64,000 nt of DNA. Source: DASXRU01 sp034665305. Lineage in GTDB: Bacteria > Acidobacteriota > Blastocatellia > Pyrinomonadales > Pyrinomonadaceae. The notes beneath the pieces are model-generated. The model ran no database searches and had not been told where the DNA came from. It was given only the letters and a program-made list of their open reading frames with translations. Where the stretch lies: contig JAXDFZ010000025.1 of assembly GCA_034665305.1 (NCBI GenBank), positions 1 to 64,000 of the forward strand, in the 5' to 3' direction. Both the position numbers and the translations under genes were made by a program. This document shows positions 51,923-60,514 of this stretch, in pieces. Numbering within the stretch: position 1 is the stretch's first letter; each line of letters starts with the position of its first letter.

Positions 51923-52545
51923 CACTATCCTCATTCGCGCAGTGCGGTCAAAATTGCCTACCGTCTTGGGCGGCTTGGCTCCTCGCCATAATCCCACGCC
52001 AACTACCGCGACTCGTCCAGTTCGCGCTTAATGCGCAATAACCCTTCCCTTCCAGAAGAATCTTTCGCAGTGGCACACCACGTGCTCTAGTTAATCTCGG
52101 CTAGCACGAATGAAACGTGCCCCCGCCGCCATCACTTCTCTGAGCGCCGCCTGCCGCTGCGCCAGCCACCCGCCGAGCAACCCTTCAGTCTTCTCTCCGA
52201 AACATAGAACCCAGTCAGAAATGACTGGGTTCTCCCGCATTTTGGGGTACCTTTTTTCCCAGCAATTACTGCATATGGTGTTAACGGCCCGCTTTTACGA
52301 TTAGCCTGGCGTTTAAGCCCTGTCGCCGGCAGTTTACTAAACGACTTTGGGACGACGGAATTTGTCACCTTCAGGGTGACGATTTCTGTCGTTTTGACCT
52401 CCAATACCTACCATTTGCGCCACCACCTACCCCGCAAGAAAAATTCTGTGAAATTACTTTCACACCGCCCACCTCAAGCGACGAGTCTCTTTGAGTCGGG
52501 CTGACCGCCATGACGACTGGCGGTTAGTTTGTTAAACTCCGCCGC
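51923..52545. other. 623-base gap with hairpins and no gene
   Basis: I find no supported gene. A strong hairpin, GAACCCAGTCA-GAAA-TGACTGGGTTC, lies at 52207-52232; its bases are perfectly paired but no T-run follows. TGTCACC..GGTGACG near 52367-52382 is a second short stem. ACCGCC-atgacgact-GGCGGT at 52506-52526 lies 20 bases before the lnt start and could affect its expression. Short GC-rich phrases resemble decayed repeat or protein fragments, but none is identifiable. Confidence 0.6.
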
Positions 52546-54240
52546 ATGAGCGCCACCCCCGCGTTTGTCGCGCCGGTTCACTCAAGGAACGCGCTTGGTG
52601 ACAGTCGTGTCGATACACGCTATCCGGATATGCGCGGAATCCTTCTCGCGCTGTCGTCGGCGGGGCTGTTGGTCCTTTCGTTTCCCAACTTCAATCTCTG
52701 GTTTCTTGCCTGGATTGGCCTCGCGCCCCTCTTCATTAGCATCGCAAAAACTCGGAACCAGCGGGCAGCGTTGGTACTCGGCTGGTTCTGGGGCTGCGTC
52801 TTCTTCTACGGTACCTGTTATTGGCTGACCTATTCACTCATTCGCTATGGTCATATCCGACCGTGGCTGGCTTATTCGCTGCTGGTGCTCCCGGTTGCGA
52901 TCGTATCGGTCTTCCCTGCTCTTTCATGCGTGGTCCTGCATCGCCTATTGAAGCGTTGGGGGAATGTCGCGCTGTTAGCCGTGCCATTCATTTGGGTCGC
53001 GTTTGAATGGGCCAGGCTGGGAGTCACCGGACAACTGTGGAACGCCATCGGATATTCCCAGGCTTACATTCCAGTTCTGATTCAACCAGCCCGCTGGGGC
53101 GGCGTTTATGCGGTGGGGTTCATGATCGTTGTCGGCAATACTGCAATTGCATATCTGTTTATGGGAAGGGACCTACGCTCACTCGCAATCGCTACTATCC
53201 TCCTAGTGACGATCGCCGTATTAACAATTGTGCCGGGTCTTGATCTTCGCCGCTCGTCATCCGTTCCGATCACCAGACCGGAGGTCGTAGTGATCGCCGT
53301 TCAACCCAACGTGCCGATGGATCCAGTCACCGATCCATCGGTGTCGCAGTCACTGCTCGAGCAGCACCAGAAGGCCAGCGTGGCTGCCTTGCAGGATTGG
53401 GATCGCAATGGGCAACTCGATAACGCTGCCGGGGCAATTAAGATCGATGAACGCCGCGAAGCCGCCGTGGCGTCACGTCAGGCAATAACACGACTCGTGA
53501 TTTGGCCTGAATCGCCGATGAACTTCGCTTACGGAAACGATAGTCAACTGCGCACAGTGCTCACGCAGTTCGCGCGTACGAATCATACTTCGGTGTTGTT
53601 CAACTCGCTTGAGGCGGCGCCTCAGAATGGCAGTTACAATTCTGCCTTACTCGTAAATGAAGAGGGTTCGCTGGTCGCTCAGTATGATAAAATTCGTTTG
53701 ATGCCATTTGGCGAATACGTGCCGCTCCCGAGCTGGATGCCGGGATCAAGCACGATTGCTCCGCTGGTCGGTGGATTCGTGGCGGGCACGAAGTATCCGT
53801 TGCTGCCGGTAGGACAAAGCCGCGCCGGAGTTTTTATCTGCTTCGAGTCGGCCTTTCCCGACGTAGCGCGGGAGTTGACTAAAGCAGGCGCGGGCATGCT
53901 GGTGAACATCTCAAACGATGGTTACCTGGGCCCCACGCCGGTGATGAGACAGCATCTGGCAAACGCAATTTTTCGGGCGGTAGAAAATGATCGCCCAGTT
54001 TTACGCGTAACGAACACAGGGTTGACCGCTTACATCGCAAACAATGGCGAGGTCAAAGATGTGGGGCCGGGATTTCAACCGGCAGCAAGAGTCTGGGGAG
54101 TACGCAATGTCGCGTCGCGGACTTTTTATGCGCAGTACGGTGAGCTCTTCGTCGCCCTTTGCGCGTTGATTACTCTAATCGCCCTGGCTGTGGCTGAAAT
54201 AACAGCATTAAACGCACGAAGGCTGCAGCACGAAGATTAA
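52546..54240 (+). CDS. lnt: Apolipoprotein N-acyltransferase
   Basis: 564 aa inner-membrane enzyme that adds the third acyl chain to lipoproteins. Six or more membrane helices fill residues 30-240, and one more lies at the C-terminus. The nitrilase-like periplasmic domain has the catalytic triad: Glu in VIWPESPMNFAY, Lys in YDKIRLMPFGEYVPL and Cys in GVFICFESAFP. NISNDGYLGPTP and RVTNTG are also conserved. It is slightly longer than E. coli Lnt because of an insertion around the DNAAGAIKIDERREAAVASR segment. prfB begins 28 bases later. Confidence 0.93.
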   Translation: MSATPAFVAPVHSRNALGDSRVDTRYPDMRGILLALSSAGLLVLSFPNFNLWFLAWIGLAPLFISIAKTRNQRAALVLGWFWGCVFFYGTCYWLTYSLIRYGHIRPWLAYSLLVLPVAIVSVFPALSCVVLHRLLKRWGNVALLAVPFIWVAFEWARLGVTGQLWNAIGYSQAYIPVLIQPARWGGVYAVGFMIVVGNTAIAYLFMGRDLRSLAIATILLVTIAVLTIVPGLDLRRSSSVPITRPEVVVIAVQPNVPMDPVTDPSVSQSLLEQHQKASVAALQDWDRNGQLDNAAGAIKIDERREAAVASRQAITRLVIWPESPMNFAYGNDSQLRTVLTQFARTNHTSVLFNSLEAAPQNGSYNSALLVNEEGSLVAQYDKIRLMPFGEYVPLPSWMPGSSTIAPLVGGFVAGTKYPLLPVGQSRAGVFICFESAFPDVARELTKAGAGMLVNISNDGYLGPTPVMRQHLANAIFRAVENDRPVLRVTNTGLTAYIANNGEVKDVGPGFQPAARVWGVRNVASRTFYAQYGELFVALCALITLIALAVAEITALNARRLQHED

Positions 54241-54268
54241 TTGCTGCGCCAGCACCTCTAATCGAATC

Positions 54269-55379
54269 ATGATTGAAACGTTATCTACACAAGAATTAAG
54301 AGCGGCCTATGACGACTTGCGATCGCGAGTCGAACAGCTCGGGAGGTTTCTTTGATGTCCCGGCCGGTCGTGAAGAATTAAAGCGTATTGAAAACCAGGC
54401 GTCGGCTCCCGAGTTTTGGAATGACCAGGAAGCCGCCCAAAAGCTTTTGCAACAACGCAGCGCTCTGGAAAAGAAAATTCAGCGGCAGGAACAGTTTGAA
54501 TCTCAGGTCGCCGACGCCGCCGTGCTCTTTGAATTTGCCGAGGAAGATGAATCATCTCTGGCTGAACTCCAAACCCTTCTGCATCGTTTGGAAGAGCAGC
54601 TCAGTGTGGCCGAAACGGAAATGCTGTTGAGTGGCGAGAATGATCATCGCAACGCAATCTGCACCGTCCACCCGGGCGCCGGCGGTACGGAATCACAGGA
54701 CTGGGCGGATATGCTGCTGCGGATGTATTTGAAGTGGGCCGAGCGCCGCGGTTTCAAGACGGAGATCATTGATTACCAACCGGCGGCGGAAGCCGGGTTG
54801 AAAAGCGCTACGTTCACCGTGACGGGAGAATATGCCTACGGCCTGCTTTCCGCTGAAGCCGGCGTGCACAGGTTGGTGCGCATCTCGCCCTTCGACCAGG
54901 CGGCGCGGCGTCACACCTCGTTCGCTTCCCTCTTTGTCTATCCTGAAATCGATGAAGACATTGAGGTCGAAATTAACGATAAGGACCTGCGCGTCGATAC
55001 TTATCGAGCGACCGGCGCCGGCGGGCAGCACATTAATACGACCGACTCGGCGGTGCGGATTACCCATCTGCCGACGGGAATAGTGGTCCAGTGCCAGAAC
55101 CAGCGCTCGCAACATCAGAATCGCGCGGTCGCCATGCAGGTGCTGCGCTCACGCCTGCATGAGTTGGAACTGGAAAAGCTGAGGGCCGAGACTGCCGAAT
55201 TGGAAGCCAAGAAAGCGGACATCGATTTTGGCTCACAGATTCGCAATTATGTAATGGCGCCTTACCAACTGGTGAAGGACGCGCGCACGAAACTTGAACG
55301 CGGAAACGTCGATGCTGTGCTGGCCGGAGACCTAGACGACTTCATCAAAGCCTACCTGCTGGCGCGCCGGGCAGCTTGA
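54269..55379 (+). CDS. prfB: Peptide chain release factor 2 with programmed +1 frameshift
   Basis: The true start is ATG 54269 (MIETLSTQELRAAYDDLRSR). After 28 codons the frame meets TGA at 54353-54355, and reading continues by skipping T54353 into the frame that ends at 55379. This gives about 369 aa, the normal RF2 length. A reading that starts at ATG 54309 gives a nonsense N-terminus. RF2 motifs are SPF in VRISPFDQAARRHTSFA (stop-codon recognition of UGA/UAA) and GGQ in TGAGGQHINTTDSAV (peptidyl-tRNA hydrolysis). ftsK starts 15 bases later. The frameshift makes RF2 synthesis self-regulating. Confidence 0.93.
54341..54355 (+). promoter_or_regulatory. prfB: prfB programmed frameshift site
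   Basis: GGGAGG-TTT-CTT-TGA: a Shine-Dalgarno-like GGGAGG three bases before the slippery CTT and the in-frame UGA. This matches the E. coli arrangement (AGGGGG-TAT-CTT-TGA), in which the ribosome slips one base forward when RF2 is scarce. Confidence 0.9.
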
Positions 55380-55393
55380 GACCAGGAGAGCCC

Positions 55394-57949
55394 ATGGCAA
55401 CTTTACAAACAGACGCGCAGTCGACGGAGGCGCCGCGGAACACACGGCGTAACGAGATAATTGCGATCGCACTGTTAGCGCTGGGCGTACTGCTCGCGCT
55501 TTGCCTCGCTTCCTATAATCCCAACGATCCCTCGTGGAATGCGGCCGGGCAAAACGAAGCCCGAAATCTGGTGGGGGTAATCGGAGCCAACGTCGCGGCG
55601 ATTTTTTTCCAGAGCATAGGACTCGCCGCCTACCTGTTGCCGGTTTTGTTGCTTGCCGCAGCCTGGCGGCGTTTTCGCACGCGCCGCATTCACGCTCCGC
55701 TGTCGCGCATGATTGGTCTCGTCATCCTGGTGCTGGCTTCAGCGGCGCTGATCACTCTCTCCAGTATTAAGCCTCTCTTTGATTCCAGTTTCCATCCCGG
55801 AGGTCTGGCGGGAACAGTCATCGCCCAGACACTGGCCAGCGGATTGAACACGGTGGGTGCAACGATCCTGCTGATAGCAATCGCGGCTACGGGCTTATTG
55901 TTGGCGACGAATTTTTCTTTCGAGCGTTTCTACGAAAGCATCCTGGCAATGTTCGGCAATCGCTTCGCCTCGGTTCGTGCGTTGCCGCAGCGGCTGGCCG
56001 CATGGCGCGAACAACGACGCGAGCGCGGCGCGATGCGATCCGAGATGCGACGCACGGCTCAGGCTGAACGGCAGGCGGCGCGGGCGGCCCTGGCGGAGGC
56101 CAACCTGACTCCCGCGCAAAAAGTCGCGAGGTTTATGGAGGCGGACGCCGAAGAAATTCCTGATATCCGAAGCACCACTTCGGTTGGGCAAACCGAAAGT
56201 TCCGCAGGCGAACTGGCGGCGGCGTTGGATTCCTTTACGTCAACGACGACCATCGGCCAGAAAGCCGCTGCCGCAGGCGCCGGTGTGGAGGCCAAACCTG
56301 CCGGCGGAAAACGATCCTTCTTTTCACGACCCGGTAAATTGCCTGCCGCCGAAGCCGCTGTCGTTGAAGAGATGGTTAAAGACGCCGCGGTAAAACGAAT
56401 CAAAGCTGACGAGGCCGAGGTAGCTGCGAAGTTGCCTTTCGATAACGGCCGCAGCAAAGTGATAAAGGCCCAGGTTGAGGACTACAAACTTCCGTACGTC
56501 GAGTTCCTGAACGCGCCGCCGCCTCATCGCGAGCAGGCCGACGATGAACTGCTGAACCTGGCAACTCGCCTGGCTGAGAAATGTCGTGAGTTCAATGTCA
56601 CCGGCCAAATCAAACACATCTGTCCCGGCCCGGTGGTGACGACTTACGAATTCAAACCTGATCCCGGCGTGAAATATGCGCGCGTAACCGGTTTGGTGGA
56701 TGACCTTTGCCTGGCCATGAAGGCGGAATCCATTCGCATCGATCGCATGCCCGGCAAACCGCACGTCGGCATCGAAGTGCCAAACCCGCGCCGCGAAACT
56801 ATTCACCTCCGGGAAGTGATTGAGTCGCGCGCGTTCCGCGAATCGAATTCAAAACTCACGATCGCCCTCGGCAAAACCATTGACGGCCTGAACTACGTGA
56901 CCGACCTGGCAAAGATGCCCCACTTGCTGATCGCCGGTACTACGGGCGCGGGCAAGTCGGTCGGCGTGAACGCGTTGCTACTGTCGATTCTGTATAACGC
57001 GCGCCCCGATGAAGTTAAGTTCATCCTGATCGATCCGAAGCGATTGGAGTTGGGCCTTTATGAAGATATTCCGCATCTGGCCGCGCCCATCATCACCGAT
57101 CCTAAGCTGGCCGCACGCGCTTTGCGTTGGGCCGTCGCTGAGATGGAGCGGCGTTACAAACAGCTCGCGGGTTGGGGTGTTCGCAACATCGATGGCTTCA
57201 ATATGGAGATCCTGCGACGCAATACCGTTAAGGACTTTGATGAGAACGGCGAGGCCTGGAAGCCTTTGCCCTTCATCGTAATCATCATCGACGAACTTGC
57301 CGATCTGATGATGGTCTCCGGCCACGAAGTTGAGGAATCGATCACCCGACTCGCGCAAATGGCCCGGGCGGTTGGTATTCACCTCGTTCTGGCAACTCAA
57401 CGTCCTTCGGTTGACGTCATCACCGGTCTTATCAAAGCAAACTTCCCTTCGCGAATTTCCTATCGCGTTTCCTCGAAGGTCGACTCGCGCACCATTCTCG
57501 ACACGAACGGAGCCGAGCAGCTCCTGGGTCGCGGCGACATGCTTTTCCTGCCGCCGGGCACTTCGCGTTTGGTGCGGGTGCACGGCGCCTATGTCGACGA
57601 AACTGAAATCGGCCGCATCGTCACGCACATCAAATCGCAATGGCAGCCGGACTACGACGAAAGCATCACTAAATCCGAAGACGAACAACTCGGGTTGGCG
57701 GAAGCCGACGGCGAACGTGATGAGCTGTTCGAAGAGGCTTTGCGAATTTGCGTCGAGATGAAACGCGCGTCCACTTCGGTGCTGCAACGGCGACTGCGAA
57801 TCGGGTATGGCCGCGCCGCCGCCATCCTTGACGTGATGGAACGCGAGGGCTTTATCGGACAAGCCGATGGCGCGCGTCCGCGCCCGGTTCTGGGCCGTGC
57901 CTACGAAGTCATTGCCGACTGGGACGAAGCTCCCGTCGGCGTGGAATAA
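55394..57949 (+). CDS. ftsK: FtsK/SpoIIIE-family DNA translocase
   Basis: 851 aa from the ATG at 55394, with AGGAG nine bases ahead. Four membrane helices lie within the first 175 residues. A charged linker rich in Ala/Arg/Glu follows (about 190-340). The motor domain has Walker A LIAGTTGAGKSVGVNALLLS and Walker B FIVIIIDELADLMM. The C-terminal gamma domain has DELFEEALRICVEMKRASTS and LRIGYGRAAAILDVMEREG, a winged helix that reads KOPS-type sequences in relatives. It pumps chromosome dimers or termini across the division septum. Confidence 0.95.
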   Translation: MATLQTDAQSTEAPRNTRRNEIIAIALLALGVLLALCLASYNPNDPSWNAAGQNEARNLVGVIGANVAAIFFQSIGLAAYLLPVLLLAAAWRRFRTRRIHAPLSRMIGLVILVLASAALITLSSIKPLFDSSFHPGGLAGTVIAQTLASGLNTVGATILLIAIAATGLLLATNFSFERFYESILAMFGNRFASVRALPQRLAAWREQRRERGAMRSEMRRTAQAERQAARAALAEANLTPAQKVARFMEADAEEIPDIRSTTSVGQTESSAGELAAALDSFTSTTTIGQKAAAAGAGVEAKPAGGKRSFFSRPGKLPAAEAAVVEEMVKDAAVKRIKADEAEVAAKLPFDNGRSKVIKAQVEDYKLPYVEFLNAPPPHREQADDELLNLATRLAEKCREFNVTGQIKHICPGPVVTTYEFKPDPGVKYARVTGLVDDLCLAMKAESIRIDRMPGKPHVGIEVPNPRRETIHLREVIESRAFRESNSKLTIALGKTIDGLNYVTDLAKMPHLLIAGTTGAGKSVGVNALLLSILYNARPDEVKFILIDPKRLELGLYEDIPHLAAPIITDPKLAARALRWAVAEMERRYKQLAGWGVRNIDGFNMEILRRNTVKDFDENGEAWKPLPFIVIIIDELADLMMVSGHEVEESITRLAQMARAVGIHLVLATQRPSVDVITGLIKANFPSRISYRVSSKVDSRTILDTNGAEQLLGRGDMLFLPPGTSRLVRVHGAYVDETEIGRIVTHIKSQWQPDYDESITKSEDEQLGLAEADGERDELFEEALRICVEMKRASTSVLQRRLRIGYGRAAAILDVMEREGFIGQADGARPRPVLGRAYEVIADWDEAPVGVE

Positions 57950-57972
57950 TCACGCCACGTGCGAATGCAAGG

Positions 57973-58007
57973 TTTTCCACAGGCTCTGTGGAAAGGTATG
58001 TGGAAAT
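57973..58007. promoter_or_regulatory. Cluster of three DnaA-box-like 9-mers / hairpin after ftsK
   Basis: TTTTCCACA (57973-57981), TGTGGAAAG (57987-57995, reverse strand) and TGTGGAAAT (57999-58007, reverse strand) each differ from TTATCCACA by one or two bases. The first equals the box used by some bacteria (TTTTCCACA in cyanobacteria). The first two also form a TTTCCACAG/CTGTGGAAA stem that might simply end the ftsK transcript. No dnaA or dnaN is in the window, so an origin is unlikely. Confidence 0.4.
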
Positions 58008-58110
58008 AGCGCGTTCCTTTCTGACAACTTTCTGAAACATTTAGACTTCCAGCAGATTGCACACGTGAGCGGCGCGTTCTGATTCCCTTTCTCCTCAGCA
58101 GTTTGCATTC

Positions 58111-58455
58111 ATGAAACGCAATCTTGGCGGAAACACAGAACTACTTGCTTTCATCATAGTTTTCGCTGTGCTTACGTTAGGCTCCGCTTGTGCAAGATTG
58201 CCGCGTCATCACTCACCCAGCGCGCCGGCAGCGTTAGACGCTCTGTCAGCCCAAGCTCCTGCGCCAATCAACATCAACACCGCCAGGGCCGTAGAACTTG
58301 AGCGACTTCCCGGAATCGGCAAAGCAATGGCTGCGCGCATCGTTCAGCACCGCGAGCGTTTCGGATTGTTTCGCCGGCCGGAACATTTGCTGATGGTGCG
58401 TGGGATCAGCGATCGAAAGTTTCGCGAGTTGCGTCCGCTCATTACCGTAGAATAG
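58111..58455 (+). CDS. ComEA-like helix-hairpin-helix DNA-binding protein
   Basis: 114 aa. A hydrophobic N-terminal segment (ELLAFIIVFAVLTLGSAC) could be a membrane anchor; the Cys at about 27 has a poor lipobox (Gly at -3). Residues 52-114 are the two-HhH ComEA domain: ININTARAVELERLPGIGKA and REHLLMVRGI-type KFRELRPLI. Proteins of this kind bind double-stranded DNA in the periplasm during transformation and pass it to ComEC, encoded 2 kb downstream on the other strand. The start follows TTTGCATTC without a clear ribosome site. Confidence 0.82.
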   Translation: MKRNLGGNTELLAFIIVFAVLTLGSACARLPRHHSPSAPAALDALSAQAPAPININTARAVELERLPGIGKAMAARIVQHRERFGLFRRPEHLLMVRGISDRKFRELRPLITVE

Positions 58456-58460
58456 TCCTC

Positions 58461-59813
58461 GTGGCCTCTCTAAGTTCCCTTCATCAACTAGCACGCAATG
58501 CATTCGCCTCCGCGATTGCCGAGGCGAACCGGCTGCAATCGTTGCTGGCGCCGATTTTCTGGGAGGATGCGCAAATCAGAATCGGCAAACTCCGCTTGGA
58601 CCTCAATAGGCAGAAGGTTTATGCAATTGCGATCGGGAAAGCCGCACCTGAAATGGCAGCGACGTTAGATCGAGAGTTAGGAAGTGCACTCGCTGGCGCA
58701 GTGATCGCAGCGCCGCAAAGCGCCGGCAACAACGGGCTTCAACCTACTCGCTGGCGCAAGTTCGGCGGCGGCCATCCACTTCCGAATGAGGAGAGTCTGA
58801 AGGCGGCACAAGCCGCATTCGCTCTGCTGCATCAGGCGAACAGCGAACGCGCCCTCGTGATTTTCCTGATTTCAGGCGGCGGATCGGCGGCCCTGGAATG
58901 GCCGGTTAACGATCGAATCTCTCTCAATGATTTGCGTGAAGCGAATCGGATCCTGATCTCCTGCGGTGCAACGATCGCTGAAATCAACGCCGTGCGCCGC
59001 TGTTTCTCCGCGGTGAAAGGCGGCAAGCTCTCTTTGATGGCTCCAGACGCGCAGCAGGCTACGTTGATAGTTTCCGACGTAAATCGCGGCAACGAGAGTA
59101 ATGTCGCCTCCGGCCCGAGTTTGCCTGTACCTCCGAATGCCATATACGCAAATGACGTAGTCGAGCGTTACGCACTTCGATCCAGTTTGCCCGCTTCTAT
59201 AATCCAAACGTTGCGGGAGGAGCGCGTCGCAAGTTCGTCGACAGCACAAACAACAGGACGCCAAACTTTCGTCCTGGTCGATAACCCGCGCGTGCTGGAG
59301 TTCCTCGGCGACAGCTTAGGAAAACAATTCCCGGCAACCCTCGCGTCGGAGATAAACGAACAACCGATTACCACAGGTTGCGAGTTGCTAATCGCCCGCA
59401 GTGAACAGTTGCGCCAGCAGTCGTTCAGCGCGGGAATGCCGGTGGGACTGATCTCGGGCGGAGAATTTTCCTGCCCCGTACGGGGCAAAGGCATCGGTGG
59501 ACGCAATCTGGAAACTGCCCTTCGCTTTGCTATCGCTTGGGATCGCCGCCAGGTGAATCAGAATCACGATACCGACGAGTCGCACGTAGTACTGCTGAGC
59601 GCGGGCACCGACGGCATCGACGGCAATAGCCCAGCGGCAGGTGCAATTGTCGATGAAACTTCCATCGCTCGCGGTCGCGCATTGGGCCTGGACGCCGAAA
59701 CTTATCTGAACCACAGCGACGCCTTCAGTTACTTCAAGGCCCTCGGTGATGCCATTGAGACAGGCCCAACCGGTACGAACGTGAGAGACCTGCGGATAAT
59801 GATTGCGGGTTAG
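58461..59813 (+). CDS. Glycerate 2-kinase-like protein (MOFRL/DUF4147 family)
   Basis: 450 aa with a GTG start five bases after the ComEA-like stop. The family phosphorylates D-glycerate to 2-phosphoglycerate. The N-terminal domain has KVYAIAIGKAAPEMA and VIFLISGGGSAALEWP; the active-site ISGGGSA loop is intact. Later blocks are VNRGNESNVASGPSLP and GLISGGEFSCPVRGKGIGGR, with LLSAGTDGIDGNSPAAGAIV near the end of the MOFRL domain. It would feed glycerate into glycolysis. Confidence 0.86.
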   Translation: MASLSSLHQLARNAFASAIAEANRLQSLLAPIFWEDAQIRIGKLRLDLNRQKVYAIAIGKAAPEMAATLDRELGSALAGAVIAAPQSAGNNGLQPTRWRKFGGGHPLPNEESLKAAQAAFALLHQANSERALVIFLISGGGSAALEWPVNDRISLNDLREANRILISCGATIAEINAVRRCFSAVKGGKLSLMAPDAQQATLIVSDVNRGNESNVASGPSLPVPPNAIYANDVVERYALRSSLPASIIQTLREERVASSSTAQTTGRQTFVLVDNPRVLEFLGDSLGKQFPATLASEINEQPITTGCELLIARSEQLRQQSFSAGMPVGLISGGEFSCPVRGKGIGGRNLETALRFAIAWDRRQVNQNHDTDESHVVLLSAGTDGIDGNSPAAGAIVDETSIARGRALGLDAETYLNHSDAFSYFKALGDAIETGPTGTNVRDLRIMIAG

Positions 59814-59847
59814 GATTGCGGAGTCGGGTGAAGCGTTGTGCCTCTTC

Positions 59848-59875
59848 TTGACTCTGCAAAACCGAATACTATAAG
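59848..59875 (+). promoter_or_regulatory. Sigma-70-like promoter of the cysteine dioxygenase gene
   Basis: TTGACT (59848-59853), a 16-base spacer, then TATAAG (59870-59875); the start of transcription would be near 59882. It lies 43 bases before the TTG start codon of the following gene and just after the glycerate kinase stop. Confidence 0.5.
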
Positions 59876-59917
59876 TTCAGTCGCAATCCCGGCCACGTAT
59901 CAAGCGGAGGAGTCAGA

Positions 59918-60505
59918 TTGTCAGCAAATATTACCGTCGTACCATCGGCGCCAGTTGATAGTGAGCAGATACCGCGCGCGGGATCGCTGCGCACCCTCGT
60001 CGAGAAGCTCAGCCGGCGCGACTCAATTCCTACGCTCGAGGAGCTTGATGGGCTGCTTGCCGAAGTCGAGCTCACCGCCGACGACCTGCGTCCTTACCGA
60101 AGTTTCAAGGCGGGCAACTATGCGCGTCATCGAGTTTTCCGTAATCAACATGTGGAGCTGCTGGTGCTCTGCTGGCGCCCGGGACAGCGCACGCCGATTC
60201 ATGATCATAATGGATCGCACGGAGCAGTACGCGTTTGCGAAGGCGTGATGTGGGAGACGATTTTCGAGCAGGACGACGAAAGCCGGCTGCGATACAAATC
60301 GGCGCGTCAATGGCTAGCGGGCGGCGTGACGGGGGCTGAAGTTCCGGACATACATCAACTCGGGAACCCAGATATTAGTGGTCAGGACATGGTCACTCTG
60401 CACCTGTACGCACCGCCACTCGGCGTGCTGAACACCTACAAGGTCGGCAGTGCGGAGGTTGGCCGCTACTCACTTGATCAGTTCATAGACGGCGCGGGGA
60501 TTTGA
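59918..60505 (+). CDS. Cysteine dioxygenase family protein
   Basis: 195 aa cupin-fold iron enzyme oxidising L-cysteine (or a similar thiol acid) to the sulfinic acid. The TTG start at 59918 is supported by GGAGG seven bases ahead (59906-59910). The iron ligands are the two His of CWRPGQRTPIHDHNGSHGAV and the His near DIHQLGN. A Cys occurs in VRVCEGVMWE where the Cys-Tyr cross-link of CDO sits; the Tyr partner may be in HLYAPPLGVLNTY. It is monocistronic with its own promoter. Confidence 0.88.
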   Translation: MSANITVVPSAPVDSEQIPRAGSLRTLVEKLSRRDSIPTLEELDGLLAEVELTADDLRPYRSFKAGNYARHRVFRNQHVELLVLCWRPGQRTPIHDHNGSHGAVRVCEGVMWETIFEQDDESRLRYKSARQWLAGGVTGAEVPDIHQLGNPDISGQDMVTLHLYAPPLGVLNTYKVGSAEVGRYSLDQFIDGAGI

Positions 60506-60514
60506 GTTTCTACC

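Noticed and set aside
52207..52232. Intrinsic terminator
   Set aside because: The stem is perfect but no T-run follows and the nearest upstream gene ends almost 300 bases earlier; it is noted as a hairpin only.
56978..57862. Long minus-strand open frame inside ftsK
   Set aside because: The plus-strand FtsK motor motifs occupy the same bases; the antisense product has no recognisable domain and the open frame follows from codon bias.
57973..58007. Replication origin
   Set aside because: Only three weak boxes, no AT-rich unwinding region, and no dnaA, dnaN or gidA nearby.
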